Shown: one piece after another, positions 30,563 through 38,935 of the stretch
How positions within the stretch are numbered: the stretch's first letter is position 1
How the letters are laid out: the number at the start of each line of letters is the position of its first letter
Source of the DNA: Stenotrophomonas aracearum
GTDB lineage: Bacteria > Pseudomonadota > Gammaproteobacteria > Xanthomonadales > Xanthomonadaceae
Length of the DNA: 64,000 nucleotides
Assembly: GCF_031834615.1 (NCBI RefSeq)
Contig: NZ_CP115543.1
Coordinates: 4,165,001-4,229,000 of the forward strand
Reading direction: 5' to 3'
Program-made: the position numbers and the translations under genes
The notes under the pieces: model-generated
What the model saw: the letters and a program-made list of their open reading frames with translations, nothing else
Databases searched by the model: none
What the model was told of the DNA's origin: nothing

Positions 30563-32341
30563 TCAGGGGGCGCGGTTCGCGTCGATGTACGCGCGGATCT
30601 GTGCATCCAGCACCGGCAACGGCACCGAGCCCTGCTTGAGCACGGCGTCGTGGAAGGCCTTGACGTCGAAGCGTTCGCCCAGTGCCTTCTCCGCTTCACC
30701 ACGCAGGCGCACGATCGCGATCTCCCCCAGCTTGTAGCTCAGCGCCTGGCCCGGCCAGGAGATGTAGCGGTCCACTTCGGTGGTGACTTCGTGTTCGCTC
30801 AGCGCGGTGTGGTCGCGCAGGTAGGCCAGCGCCTGCTCGCGGGTCCAGCCCTTGTGGTGCACGCCGGTGTCGATCACCAGGCGCGCGGCGCGCCACATTT
30901 CATAGGTCAGGCGACCGAAGTCCTCGTACGGGGTTTCGTAGATGCCCATTTCGATGCCGAGCCGTTCGCTGTACAGCCCCCAGCCCTCGCCATACGCGGA
31001 AATGTAGGCGTTGCGGCGGAACTCGGGCTGTTCGCCCTGCTCGGCGGCCAGCGCGCCCTGCAGCGCATGGCCCGGGTCGGACTCGTGCAGGGTCAGCGCC
31101 GGAAGGTTGTACAGCGGACGCGCCGGCAGGTTGTAGGTGTTCACCCAGTAGGTGCCCATGCCGCCACGGCCTGCGGTCCAGAACGGAGCGATGTCCGGCG
31201 GCACCGGGACGATGGTGAATCGCGCGCGCGGCAGGGTCATGTACTTGCCGATCACCCCGTCCACGCGCTTGGAGATCCATGCGGCGCGGTGCAGCAGCTC
31301 GTCCGGGGTCTTGGCGTAGAACTGCGGGTCGGTGCGCAGGAAGGTCAGGAACTCGGCGAAGCTGCCCTTGAACCCGACCTGCTTGATGACGTCGTTCATT
31401 TCCTTCTGGATGCGCGCCACTTCCTTCAGGCCGATCTCGTGGATCTGCTGCGGGGTGAGGTCGAGCGTGGTGTACTCGTGGATCTGCTGCTGGTAGTACG
31501 CCTTGCCGTCCGGCATCGCTTCGGCGGCCAGAGTGGTGCGCGCCTGCGGCACGTATTCGCTGACGAAGAAGGTGCGCAGCTTGGCGAACGCGGGCACCAC
31601 GCTGCCGCTGATCGCCTGGCGGACCTGGGCCTGCAGTTCGGCCTGCTCGGCCGCCGGAATGCTGGCCGGCAGCTTCCTGAAAGGCGCGTATAGAGGCGAC
31701 TGGGTCGGGTCCTTCAGCTCGGACACGGTGGCGATGGAGACCTCGCGGCCGTCGAGCACGGCCTGCGGCACGCTGAAACCGCGCTTGAGGCCGGCGCGCA
31801 TGTTCTCCGTCTGCTGGTCGAAGTAACGCGGCACATCGTTGAGCTTGGCGATGTAGTTGCGGTAGTCCTTGGCGGTCTTCATCTCACGGCGCGCCATGAA
31901 CGAGATGCCGGACCAGAACGAGGAGTCCGAATTGAACGGCATTTCGTACGCGCGCAGGCGCACGTCGGCGGCGAGGTTGTAGACCTGGTCGCGGTAGATG
32001 GCGTAGTTGACCTGGTTGGTCGGCGAGAGCGCCTTGGTGTCGAGCGTGTCGAGCTGGGCCAGCACGTCGTCCCAGACCACCAGGCGCGCCTGCTGCGCGG
32101 CCGCGCCCACGTCGGGCATGCGGGTGGCATTGGCCGGGCCGTCACTGTCTTCGCTGGCCTCACCGCCGCCGGTCTGGCGCCAGGCCCATTCCTTCTCGTA
32201 GATGGCCCGGAACGCGGCGTCGGCCGGGGATTCAGCGGCCAGGCTGGCCGGCGCGGCGGCCGTGGCCGGCGGTGCGGCCTGCACGGCGTGGGCAGGAAGG
32301 GCCAGGGCGAGCAGCAACGCGGCAACGAGCGGTGATTTCAC
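30563..32341 (-). CDS. DUF885 family exported protein (peptidase-like)
   Basis: A 592-residue protein with signal peptide (KSPLVAALLLALALPAHAVQA). It belongs to the large helical DUF885 family, which has an M32/M3-like metallopeptidase-type fold. The zinc-site-like LTLHESDPGHALQG segment (HE...H spacing HExxPGH) lies at about residue 415-428, and EGWGLYSERLG follows at about 455. The HExxPGH form is the usual one of this family. It is predicted periplasmic. Substrate unknown. A GTG start at 32341 gives the complete signal peptide. Confidence 0.85.
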   Translation of the reverse strand: MKSPLVAALLLALALPAHAVQAAPPATAAAPASLAAESPADAAFRAIYEKEWAWRQTGGGEASEDSDGPANATRMPDVGAAAQQARLVVWDDVLAQLDTLDTKALSPTNQVNYAIYRDQVYNLAADVRLRAYEMPFNSDSSFWSGISFMARREMKTAKDYRNYIAKLNDVPRYFDQQTENMRAGLKRGFSVPQAVLDGREVSIATVSELKDPTQSPLYAPFRKLPASIPAAEQAELQAQVRQAISGSVVPAFAKLRTFFVSEYVPQARTTLAAEAMPDGKAYYQQQIHEYTTLDLTPQQIHEIGLKEVARIQKEMNDVIKQVGFKGSFAEFLTFLRTDPQFYAKTPDELLHRAAWISKRVDGVIGKYMTLPRARFTIVPVPPDIAPFWTAGRGGMGTYWVNTYNLPARPLYNLPALTLHESDPGHALQGALAAEQGEQPEFRRNAYISAYGEGWGLYSERLGIEMGIYETPYEDFGRLTYEMWRAARLVIDTGVHHKGWTREQALAYLRDHTALSEHEVTTEVDRYISWPGQALSYKLGEIAIVRLRGEAEKALGERFDVKAFHDAVLKQGSVPLPVLDAQIRAYIDANRAP

Positions 32342-32421
32342 GATCAGGGGTTCCCGGGGGACGGCAAACCCCGATCATGGCATCCCGGTCTGGCCCGCGC
32401 ATGGACCGATTGTCATGCACG

Positions 32422-32766
32422 TCAATGCTCCGCGCGATCCCGCTTCCAGCCCCGGTGCTGGATATCCAGCTTCAGGCTGTACAACGCCGTGAACGCCGGG
32501 AACAGGTTCTGCAGCACGCCGACCGAGTCCTGCTTGGCCGAAAACAGGAAGTAGCTCAGCGTCATCAGGCTGCCGACCACGCTCATGTACCAGAACAGGC
32601 GCGGGATCACCGGCTTGCCGGCGCGGCGCGAGGCCACGAACTGGACCAGCCAGCGGCCGCCGAACATCAGCGCACCGGTGTAGCCGATCAGCTTCCAGCC
32701 GGTCACGTGCAGCCCGGTCCAGAACAGCCAGGTCAGCGGTTGGTCGAGCCAGTGCAGGGCCATCAT
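32422..32766 (-). CDS. LAB_N-domain membrane protein
   Basis: A 114-residue protein with three hydrophobic helices (about residues 18-38, 54-70 and 80-98). It matches the stand-alone lipid-A-disaccharide synthase N-terminal (LAB_N) domain family, including WKLIGYTGALMFGGRWLVQFVASRRAGKPVIPRLFWYMSVVGS. Such genes commonly sit beside GT2 genes in envelope glycan clusters. The start overlaps the GT2 stop (TGATG), so the two are coupled. It probably presents or modifies a polyprenyl/lipid substrate, but its own activity is unknown. Confidence 0.85.
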   Translation of the reverse strand: MMALHWLDQPLTWLFWTGLHVTGWKLIGYTGALMFGGRWLVQFVASRRAGKPVIPRLFWYMSVVGSLMTLSYFLFSAKQDSVGVLQNLFPAFTALYSLKLDIQHRGWKRDRAEH

Positions 32767-33488
32767 CAACGCTCTTCCACGGCGGTGCGCCGGCTGCGCG
32801 TAATCAGCCAGGCCACCCCGCGCAGGTCGCGGATGCCCACCAGCGCGCGGCCCAGGTTGTTGTACTTGGACACCCCGGCGGTTCGGTGGCGGTGGTTGAC
32901 CGGCACGCTCACGGTTTTCCAGCCGGCCCGCTGCATCAGCGCCGGCAGGTAGCGGTGCATGTGGTCGAAATACGGCAGGTCCAGGAAGGCTTCGCGCTCG
33001 AACAGCTTGATGCCGCAGCCGGTGTCGGGGGTGTCGTCGCGCAGCATGCGCGCACGGATCGCATTGGCCCACTTGCTGGCCCAGCGCTTGCTGCCGCTGT
33101 CCTGGCGGTTGACCCGCCAGCCGGCGAACAGCTTGACCTGTGCTTCGGCGGCGGCACGGGCGGCCAGCAGCCTGGGAATATCGGCCGGATCGTTCTGGCC
33201 GTCGCCGTCGAGGGTAGCGATCCACGGCGCGCGCGCCTGCTTGACGCCGTTGCGCACGGCCGTGCTCTGCCCGCTCTGGGTCACATGGTGCAGCACCCGC
33301 AGTTCCGGGTTGGCGGCCTTCAGCGATTCGAGCACAGCCAGGGTGTCGTCGCGCGAGTGGTCGTCGATGTAGACGATCTCGAAGGCGATGTGTCCGCGCA
33401 GCGCAGCGGTGATCTCGTCGATCAACGGCTGTACGTTGTCGCGCTCATTGAACACCGGGACGACGACCGACAACTGGGGGTGGCTCAT
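32766..33488 (-). CDS. Family 2 glycosyltransferase, polyprenyl-phosphate type
   Basis: A 240-residue GT2 of the DPM1/ArnC-like group, which loads a sugar onto undecaprenyl or dolichyl phosphate at the cytoplasmic membrane. It opens LSVVVPVFNERDNVQPLIDEI; the donor-site acids are in YIDDHSRDDT and TLDGDGQNDP, the DxD equivalent. The C-terminus has SVPVNHRHRTAGVSKYNNLGRA. It lacks the two C-terminal membrane helices of ArnC, and the next gene encodes a separate three-helix protein, so the pair may split one function. The donor sugar is unknown. Confidence 0.87.
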   Translation of the reverse strand: MSHPQLSVVVPVFNERDNVQPLIDEITAALRGHIAFEIVYIDDHSRDDTLAVLESLKAANPELRVLHHVTQSGQSTAVRNGVKQARAPWIATLDGDGQNDPADIPRLLAARAAAEAQVKLFAGWRVNRQDSGSKRWASKWANAIRARMLRDDTPDTGCGIKLFEREAFLDLPYFDHMHRYLPALMQRAGWKTVSVPVNHRHRTAGVSKYNNLGRALVGIRDLRGVAWLITRSRRTAVEER

Positions 33489-33574
33489 GTTCGGGCTCTG
33501 CGAGGGGCAAGCGTGAAAAAGACCGCGCATTTTCCGCAATCAAGGTTATCCGAAGATGAACCTGAGGTTGTGAG

Positions 33575-34540
33575 TCAGGCGCGAACCCCGAAATAATCGC
33601 GGCACCAGGCCACCACCGGCGGCAACCCGCGCTCGATGGGCGTGGCCGGTTCATAGCCGAACGCGTCATGCGCACGGTGCGTGTCGGCCATGGTGCGGAC
33701 CATGTCGCCGGGCTGCATCGGCTTGTACACCTTGTGCGCCGGGCGTCCTGCGGCATCCTCGATGATCCCGATGAAACGCTCGAGCTCGATCGGGGTGTGG
33801 TTGCCCAGGTTGAACACGCGGTGCGGCACGTCGTCACTGGACGGATGCGCCAGCGCGCCGAGGATACCGGCCACGATGTCGGAAACATGTGTGAAGTCGC
33901 GCTGCATGCGGCCTTCGTTGAACACCTCGATCGGGCGTCCGGCCAGTACTGCGCGCGAGAACAGCAGCGGCGCCATGTCCGGGCGGCCCCACGGGCCGTA
34001 CACGGTGAAGAAGCGCAGGCCGGTGGCATGCAGGCCGTACAGCTGCGCGTAGGTGTAGGCCATGAGCTCGTTGGCGGCCTTGGTCGCGGCGTACAGCGAG
34101 CGCGGCTTGTCGATGCGCTGGTCTTCGGAGAACGGCGGGGTGGCCGAATCGCCGTACACCGAGCTGCTGGAGGCATACACCAGGTGGTCCACGCCGCGAT
34201 GGCGGCACAGCTCCAGCATGTTGACGAACCCGGTGAGGTTGCTGTCGACGTAGGCGTGCGGGTTCTGCAGCGAGTAGCGCACCCCGGCCTGCGCGGCCAG
34301 GTGGATCACGCGGGTGGGCTGCACCTCATCGAACAGCGCGGCCAGGCCGTCGCGGTCGGTGAGGTCGAGCACGCGGATGTCGGCATCCGGGCACAGCGCG
34401 GCCACGCGGTCGCGCTTGATCTGCGGATCGTAGTAGTCGTTGTAGTTGTCCAGCCCGACCACCCGCTGCCCGGCATCGAGCAGGGCACGCACGGTGTAGG
34501 CGCCGATGAAACCCGCCGCGCCGGTGACAAGGACGGTCAT
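33575..34540 (-). CDS. UDP-glucuronate 4-epimerase-like short-chain dehydrogenase
   Basis: A 321-residue extended SDR. It opens VTGAAGFIGAYTVRALLDAG with the Rossmann GxxGxxG. The catalytic YxxxK is in RSLYAATKAANELM, and the Ser motif is YASSSSVYGD. RFFTVYGPWGRPDMA is characteristic of the CapI/LspL/Gla UDP-glucuronate 4-epimerases that make UDP-galacturonate. That precursor is used for core oligosaccharide or capsule. It is 86 bases upstream of the GT2 and may be cotranscribed with it. parB ends four bases away on the other side. Confidence 0.85.
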   Translation of the reverse strand: MTVLVTGAAGFIGAYTVRALLDAGQRVVGLDNYNDYYDPQIKRDRVAALCPDADIRVLDLTDRDGLAALFDEVQPTRVIHLAAQAGVRYSLQNPHAYVDSNLTGFVNMLELCRHRGVDHLVYASSSSVYGDSATPPFSEDQRIDKPRSLYAATKAANELMAYTYAQLYGLHATGLRFFTVYGPWGRPDMAPLLFSRAVLAGRPIEVFNEGRMQRDFTHVSDIVAGILGALAHPSSDDVPHRVFNLGNHTPIELERFIGIIEDAAGRPAHKVYKPMQPGDMVRTMADTHRAHDAFGYEPATPIERGLPPVVAWCRDYFGVRA

Positions 34541-34544
34541 GGGC

Positions 34545-35468
34545 TCAGTCCTTGCGGACGCGCAGCTTTTCGAGCACGCCGTCCAGGGTGTCCAGGTCGG
34601 TGTAGTGGATGATCAGCTTGCCCTTGCCGCCACGGCCATGGTTGATCGCCACGCGCGCGCCCAGCGATTCGGAGAGTTCGGTTTCCAGCGAGGCGATATC
34701 GGCCTGCGGCGCGCTGGCACTGGGCTTTTTGCGCAGGTTGGCAGGCACCTTGCCGGCCGCGAACTGCTGCGCGCGGTGTTCGACCTCACGCACCGACCAG
34801 CCCTGGTCGGCCGCTTCCTGGGCCAGCTTGCTGGCCAGTTCCGGGGCCAGGGTCAGCAGCGCGCGGGCATGGCCCATTTCCAGGCGACGGGTTCCCAGCA
34901 GCAGGCGGATCGCCACCGGCAGTTCCAGCAGGCGCAGCAGGTTGGACACCGAGGCGCGCGAGCGGCCCACGGCCTGGGCGGCTTCGGCATGGGTCAGCGC
35001 GAATTCGCTGATCAGCCGCTGCAGCGCTTCGGCTTCTTCCAGCGGGTTGAGGTCTTCGCGCTGGATGTTCTCGATCAGCGCCATCGCGATGACGGTGCGG
35101 TCTTCCAGCTCGCGCACCACCACCGGCACTTCGTCCAGGCCGGCCAGCTGCGAAGCGCGCCAGCGACGTTCGCCGGCCACGATCTCGAAGCTGTCCGGGC
35201 CGAGCTGGCGGACCAGGATCGGCTGGATCACGCCCTGCGCCTTGATCGACTCGGCGAGCTCGGCGAGCTTGGTTTCGTCCATCTCGCGACGCGGCTGGTA
35301 CTTGCCCGGCTGCAGGTGCTGGACCGGCAGCCTGCGCAGCACTTCACCCGGCAGCGGTTCGACCACCGCCGCCGCCTGCACCTGTGTCACCGCGCCCTTG
35401 GGCCCCAGCAGCGCATCGAGGCCACGGCCGAGGCCGCGTTTCTTGCCGGGGGCGGGCTTGCTGCTCAT
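34545..35468 (-). CDS. parB: Chromosome-partitioning protein ParB
   Basis: A 307-residue ParB. After a Lys/Arg-rich N-terminus (GKKRGLGRGLDALLG) it has the CTP-dependent nuclease-like domain with PGEVLRRLPVQHLQPGKYQPRREM, GERRWRAS and ENIQREDLNPLEEAEAL, then the HTH (EAAQAVGRSRASVSNLLRLLEL) and a C-terminal dimer domain. It loads on parS sites near the origin as a sliding clamp. The start overlaps the parA stop by one base (TGATG). I found no credible parS in the window. Confidence 0.97.
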   Translation of the reverse strand: MSSKPAPGKKRGLGRGLDALLGPKGAVTQVQAAAVVEPLPGEVLRRLPVQHLQPGKYQPRREMDETKLAELAESIKAQGVIQPILVRQLGPDSFEIVAGERRWRASQLAGLDEVPVVVRELEDRTVIAMALIENIQREDLNPLEEAEALQRLISEFALTHAEAAQAVGRSRASVSNLLRLLELPVAIRLLLGTRRLEMGHARALLTLAPELASKLAQEAADQGWSVREVEHRAQQFAAGKVPANLRKKPSASAPQADIASLETELSESLGARVAINHGRGGKGKLIIHYTDLDTLDGVLEKLRVRKD

Positions 35469-36265
35469 CAGGCGGTCTCCATGGCCTTGCCGGCCGTGTT
35501 GCGTTGGTGGTGGCGGCGGATGATCTCGCCGGCCAGGCCGAGGTAGGCCACGCCGCCGCGCGAGGCGCGGTCGTAGCCGACAATGCTCTGCCCGTGGCTG
35601 GGCGCCTCGGCCAGGCGCACGTTGCGCGGCACGATGGTGCGGAACACGCGGTCGCCGAAATGCTCGGTCAGTTCAGCCGACACGGCATTGGCCAGGTTGT
35701 TGCGCACGTCGAACATGGTGCGCAGCACGCCCTCGATCTCCAGGCTGGGATTGAGGTTGGCGCGCAGCGCGTCGATGGTTTCCACCAGCGCGCTCAGGCC
35801 TTCCAGTGCGTAGTACTCGCACTGCATCGGCACGATCACCGAATCGGCGGCGGCCAGGGCGTTGAGGGTCAGCAGCGACAGCGCCGGCGGGCAGTCGATC
35901 AGGATGAAGTCGTACTCCTCCTGGATCGGTGCCAGCGCGCGCTTGAGGCGCTGTTCGCGCTCGCCCTGGTCCATCAGCTGGATCTCGGCGGCGGTCAGGT
36001 CGATGTTGCCCGGCAGCAGGTCGAAGCCTTCCGGGGTGGTCACCCGGATCTCCGACGCGGTGCTCTCGCCGAGCAGCAGGTCGCAGGTGGAGGCAGCCAC
36101 TTCGCGCTTGTCCACGCCGCTGCCCATGGTCGCATTGCCCTGGGAATCGAGGTCGACCAGCAGCACGCGCTTGGGTGCAGCAGCCAGGGCGGCGGCCAGA
36201 TTGACGGCCGTCGTGGTCTTGCCGACGCCACCTTTCTGGTTGGCGATGGCGATGATGCGAGCCAT
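35468..36265 (-). CDS. parA: Chromosome-partitioning ATPase ParA
   Basis: A 265-residue ParA/Soj ATPase. The deviant Walker A is ANQKGGVGKTTTAVNLA with the signature lysine, followed by LLVDLDSQGNATMGSG and FILIDCPPALSLLTLNAL. The start at 36265 (MARIIAIANQ) is chosen because the five upstream codons are not conserved-looking. It is translationally coupled to parB and lies 88 bases downstream of rsmG in the usual rsmG-parA-parB order. Confidence 0.97.
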   Translation of the reverse strand: MARIIAIANQKGGVGKTTTAVNLAAALAAAPKRVLLVDLDSQGNATMGSGVDKREVAASTCDLLLGESTASEIRVTTPEGFDLLPGNIDLTAAEIQLMDQGEREQRLKRALAPIQEEYDFILIDCPPALSLLTLNALAAADSVIVPMQCEYYALEGLSALVETIDALRANLNPSLEIEGVLRTMFDVRNNLANAVSAELTEHFGDRVFRTIVPRNVRLAEAPSHGQSIVGYDRASRGGVAYLGLAGEIIRRHHQRNTAGKAMETA

Positions 36266-36353
36266 GCGGGTGAGCCTCATCGGCAGGGAGTGGGACTGGG
36301 CATTATGCGGTCAGCGGCCGTGTCATGCACTGTGAGATGCGCGCCGGGGCCCT

Positions 36354-36992
36354 TCATGGCCCGGCCACCACGACCAGGTGACGCTCGCCGGTGAGGCCGG
36401 GAACCTTGAGCGGCAGCACTTGTTCGACCTGCCAGCCGGCCGGCAGCTGGGCGATCTCGTCGTGCGGGTACACGCCCTTCATCGCCAGCAGGCGCCCGCC
36501 CGGGCGCAGCAGGTGGCCGCCGACCGCAATGATCCCGGCCAGGGTGTCCATCGCGCGCGCGGTCAGGTTGTCATACGCGGCCGGCTCGTCCAGCGCTTCG
36601 GCGCGCGACTCGGCCACGCGGGCGTTGCCCAGGCCCAGCTGGCGCACCGCTTCGCGCATGAAGCGCGCCTTCTTGCCGTTGCTTTCGACCAGGGTCACCT
36701 GCAGCTGCGGGCGGGCGATGGCCAGCGGGATGCCCGGCAGCCCCGGGCCGGTGCCGAGGTCGGCCAGCGTGCCCTGCTCCAGGTACGGCTGCATCGCCAG
36801 CGAATCGAGCAGGTGGCGGGTGACCATCTCCAGCGGATCGCGGATCGCGGTCAGGTTGTAGGTCTTGTTCCAGCGGTTGAGCAGGGTCAGGTAGGTCAGC
36901 AGCGGCGGCGCCAGGGCGGCGTCCAGGCCCATGGCGGCCAGGCCTTTTTCAAGCTCGGCAGCCACGTTGGAAGGAAGAGTGTGCTCGGTCAT
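36354..36992 (-). CDS. rsmG: 16S rRNA (guanine527-N7) methyltransferase
   Basis: A 212-residue GidB/RsmG that uses S-adenosylmethionine to methylate G527 of 16S rRNA. The SAM-binding motif is [48 protein letters not shown] precedes it, as in the family. It stands first in the rsmG-parA-parB order typical of origin-proximal regions, although mnmG is not adjacent on the other side. Confidence 0.96.
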   Translation of the reverse strand: MTEHTLPSNVAAELEKGLAAMGLDAALAPPLLTYLTLLNRWNKTYNLTAIRDPLEMVTRHLLDSLAMQPYLEQGTLADLGTGPGLPGIPLAIARPQLQVTLVESNGKKARFMREAVRQLGLGNARVAESRAEALDEPAAYDNLTARAMDTLAGIIAVGGHLLRPGGRLLAMKGVYPHDEIAQLPAGWQVEQVLPLKVPGLTGERHLVVVAGP

Positions 36993-37043
36993 GCGCCCAT
37001 TATCGCAGGGTGGCGCCGGTCGTACTGCGCGGATTCGGCGCGA

Positions 37044-37643
37044 TCAGAGCGCGTGCCAGGCCAGCGCGGCGCGGAAATCATCCGCTGCCTGCCATTCGTG
37101 CAGGTGCCAGCGCGCGGCCGGGCCCAGTTCGGGGTCGGCCCAGGCCAGGTGCAGGGCGCCGTCCGGTCCCGGGGCCAGGTGCAGGCGATGCAGGCCGAAC
37201 GAGATGCCCTGTCCCTGCGCCTTGAGGATGGCTTCCTTGGCGCACCAGACCCGGAAGAACCAATGGTTGCGGGCGGTGTCGTCCAGGCCAAGCAGCCAGG
37301 CCACTTCGGAAGAGTGGAAGAAGCGCTCGATGATCTCGGCCATGCGCGGGCGGGGCCGCAGCGGTTCCAGGTCCACCCCCAGCCGCACGCCCTCGCCCAG
37401 CCCGACCAGCAGCAGGCCGTGGCTGTGGCTCCAGCCGGTGCCCATGTGCGCCAGCGGGCCATGCAGTTCGGGCCGGCCGCGCGGGTCGCGCTGCAGCGGC
37501 AGGGTCTCCGGGCTGCCGCCGAGCTGCTCGGCCAGCAGCACCCGGGCCTGCGGCTCGCCGCGGGTGCCGGGCACATGCGGCAGCCGCCAGACCGTGACCG
37601 GGCCGAACCGCCAGGGGCCGTCCAGGGTGGCCGGCAGGCTCAT
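37044..37643 (-). CDS. 4'-phosphopantetheinyl transferase (Sfp/HetI type)
   Basis: A 199-residue Sfp-superfamily enzyme that moves phosphopantetheine from CoA to a carrier-protein serine. Mg-site motifs LGVDLEPLRPRP and FRVWCAKEAILKAQGQGISFG are present with the expected spacing. The ATG at 37643 is chosen by fit to the family N-terminus. It serves carrier proteins of secondary metabolism or arylpolyene/xanthomonadin-type pathways (inference), since no carrier protein is in the window. Confidence 0.88.
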   Translation of the reverse strand: MSLPATLDGPWRFGPVTVWRLPHVPGTRGEPQARVLLAEQLGGSPETLPLQRDPRGRPELHGPLAHMGTGWSHSHGLLLVGLGEGVRLGVDLEPLRPRPRMAEIIERFFHSSEVAWLLGLDDTARNHWFFRVWCAKEAILKAQGQGISFGLHRLHLAPGPDGALHLAWADPELGPAARWHLHEWQAADDFRAALAWHAL

Positions 37644-37733
37644 GCCAAGCCCCCGCCAAGCCCACTGCACGGGGACTTCACGGGGGTTGCCTTCAACTGG
37701 CGCCGCTTCATCCACTCAGAGGGAGTCACCAAC

Positions 37734-37985
37734 ATGGGCATCATCATCTGGTTGATCGTCGGTGGCATCGTGGGCTGGCTGGCCAGCATCATCATGCGTC
37801 GCGACGCGCAGCAGGGCATCATCCTGAACATCGTGGTCGGCATCGTGGGTGCGTTGATTGCAGGGTTCCTGTTCGGCGGCAACATCAACGACGGCATTTC
37901 GCTGTGGTCGTTCCTGTACTCGCTGATCGGCGCGGTGATCCTGCTTGCCATCGTGAACCTGTTTACGCGCAAGCGCATCCGGTAA
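37734..37985 (+). CDS. GlsB/YeaQ/YmgE-type stress membrane protein
   Basis: An 83-residue protein of three hydrophobic segments: IIIWLIVGGIVGWLASIIM, ILNIVVGIVGALIAGFLFGG and FLYSLIGAVILLAIVNLF. It belongs to the transglycosylase-associated (YeaQ/YmgE/GlsB) family of stress-induced inner-membrane proteins. The start at 37734 is preceded by GAGGGAG. A strong terminator follows immediately, so it is monocistronic. Confidence 0.92.
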   Translation: MGIIIWLIVGGIVGWLASIIMRRDAQQGIILNIVVGIVGALIAGFLFGGNINDGISLWSFLYSLIGAVILLAIVNLFTRKRIR

Positions 37986-38005
37986 ACAACGCCGGTGGAC
38001 AAGGG

Positions 38006-38038
38006 AAAGGCCCGGCACCCGCCGGGCCTTTTCTTTTT
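38006..38038 (+). terminator. Intrinsic terminator after the GlsB-type gene
   Basis: Stem AAGGCCCGGC / GCCGGGCCTT with loop ACCC, then TTCTTTTT on the plus strand. The stop of convergent xthA falls inside its T-tract. Confidence 0.92.
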
Positions 38039-38805
38039 CAGCCCAGCTGCACCCACGCCGGGGCATGGTCGCTCGGCCGGTCCCAGGTGCGCGGTTCGCG
38101 ATCGATACCCGAGGCCAGTGCGCGTGCCTTGAGCGCGTCGGAGACCAGGGTCAGGTCGATGCGCAGGCCCAGGTTGCGGCGGAAACCGGCGGCGCGGTAG
38201 TCCCACCAGCTGAACACGCCTTCTTCTTCGCTGTGCAGGCGGAACGCGTCGTGCAGGCCCAGCTGCAGCAGCTTGTTGAGCGCGCCGCGTTCGGCGGTGG
38301 AAGTGAGGATGTGGTTCTCGTTCCAGACCAGCGGGTCGTGGGTGTCGCGCCCTTCCGGGGCGATGTTGAAGTCGCCCATCACCACCAGCTCCGGGTACTT
38401 CGCCAGTTCGGCGGCGACCCAGGCGTGCACCGCTTCAAGCCAGCGCAGCTTGTACTCATACTTGTCGGTGCCCACGTCCTGGCCGTTGACCACGTACAGG
38501 TTGATGATGCGCACGCCGTTGACGGTGCCGGCGATGACGCGCTTCTGCTCGTCCTCGAAGCCGGGAATGCCGATCTGCACGTCCTGGGCCGGTTCGCGCG
38601 AGAGCAGCGCGACGCCGTTGTAGGTCTTCTGCCCGGCGAAAACGCTGCGGTAGCCGAGCCCGGCCAGCACCGCGTCGGGGAACTTGTGGTCCTCCATCTT
38701 GGTTTCCTGGATCCCGACCACGTCCGGCGCGAACGCCGTGAGCCATTGTTCCAGGTGCGGCAGGCGCACGTTGAGGGAGTTGACGTTCCAGGAGGCGATT
38801 TTCAT
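38038..38805 (-). CDS. xthA: Exodeoxyribonuclease III
   Basis: A 255-residue AP endonuclease/exonuclease III of base excision repair. Active-site signatures are all present: MKIASWNVNSLNVR (Asn), GIQETKMED (Glu), VMGDFNIAPEGRD and the terminal PSDHAPAWV (Asp-His). The length is close to E. coli XthA (268). It is convergent with the GlsB gene. Confidence 0.96.
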   Translation of the reverse strand: MKIASWNVNSLNVRLPHLEQWLTAFAPDVVGIQETKMEDHKFPDAVLAGLGYRSVFAGQKTYNGVALLSREPAQDVQIGIPGFEDEQKRVIAGTVNGVRIINLYVVNGQDVGTDKYEYKLRWLEAVHAWVAAELAKYPELVVMGDFNIAPEGRDTHDPLVWNENHILTSTAERGALNKLLQLGLHDAFRLHSEEEGVFSWWDYRAAGFRRNLGLRIDLTLVSDALKARALASGIDREPRTWDRPSDHAPAWVQLG

Positions 38806-38848
38806 GGGGGCATTCTACCCGGGGGTGGGGGATGGATGCCCGCGGACC

Positions 38849-38917
38849 GTAGTGCCGGCCGCCGGCCGGCTCCGCATGGTGCCGGCATCGGGAGGAGCCG
38901 GCCGGCGGCCGGCACTA
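38849..38917. repeat. Inverted SMAG pair between xthA and aldehyde dehydrogenase
   Basis: GTAG-headed gtagtgccggccgccggcc (38849-38872) and its inverted counterpart ending ggcactac (38894-38917). Their stems are mutually complementary, giving a long hairpin between two minus-strand genes: past the aldehyde dehydrogenase stop and just before the xthA start. Confidence 0.8.
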
Positions 38918-38935
38918 CGTCGGTACGTACATTCA

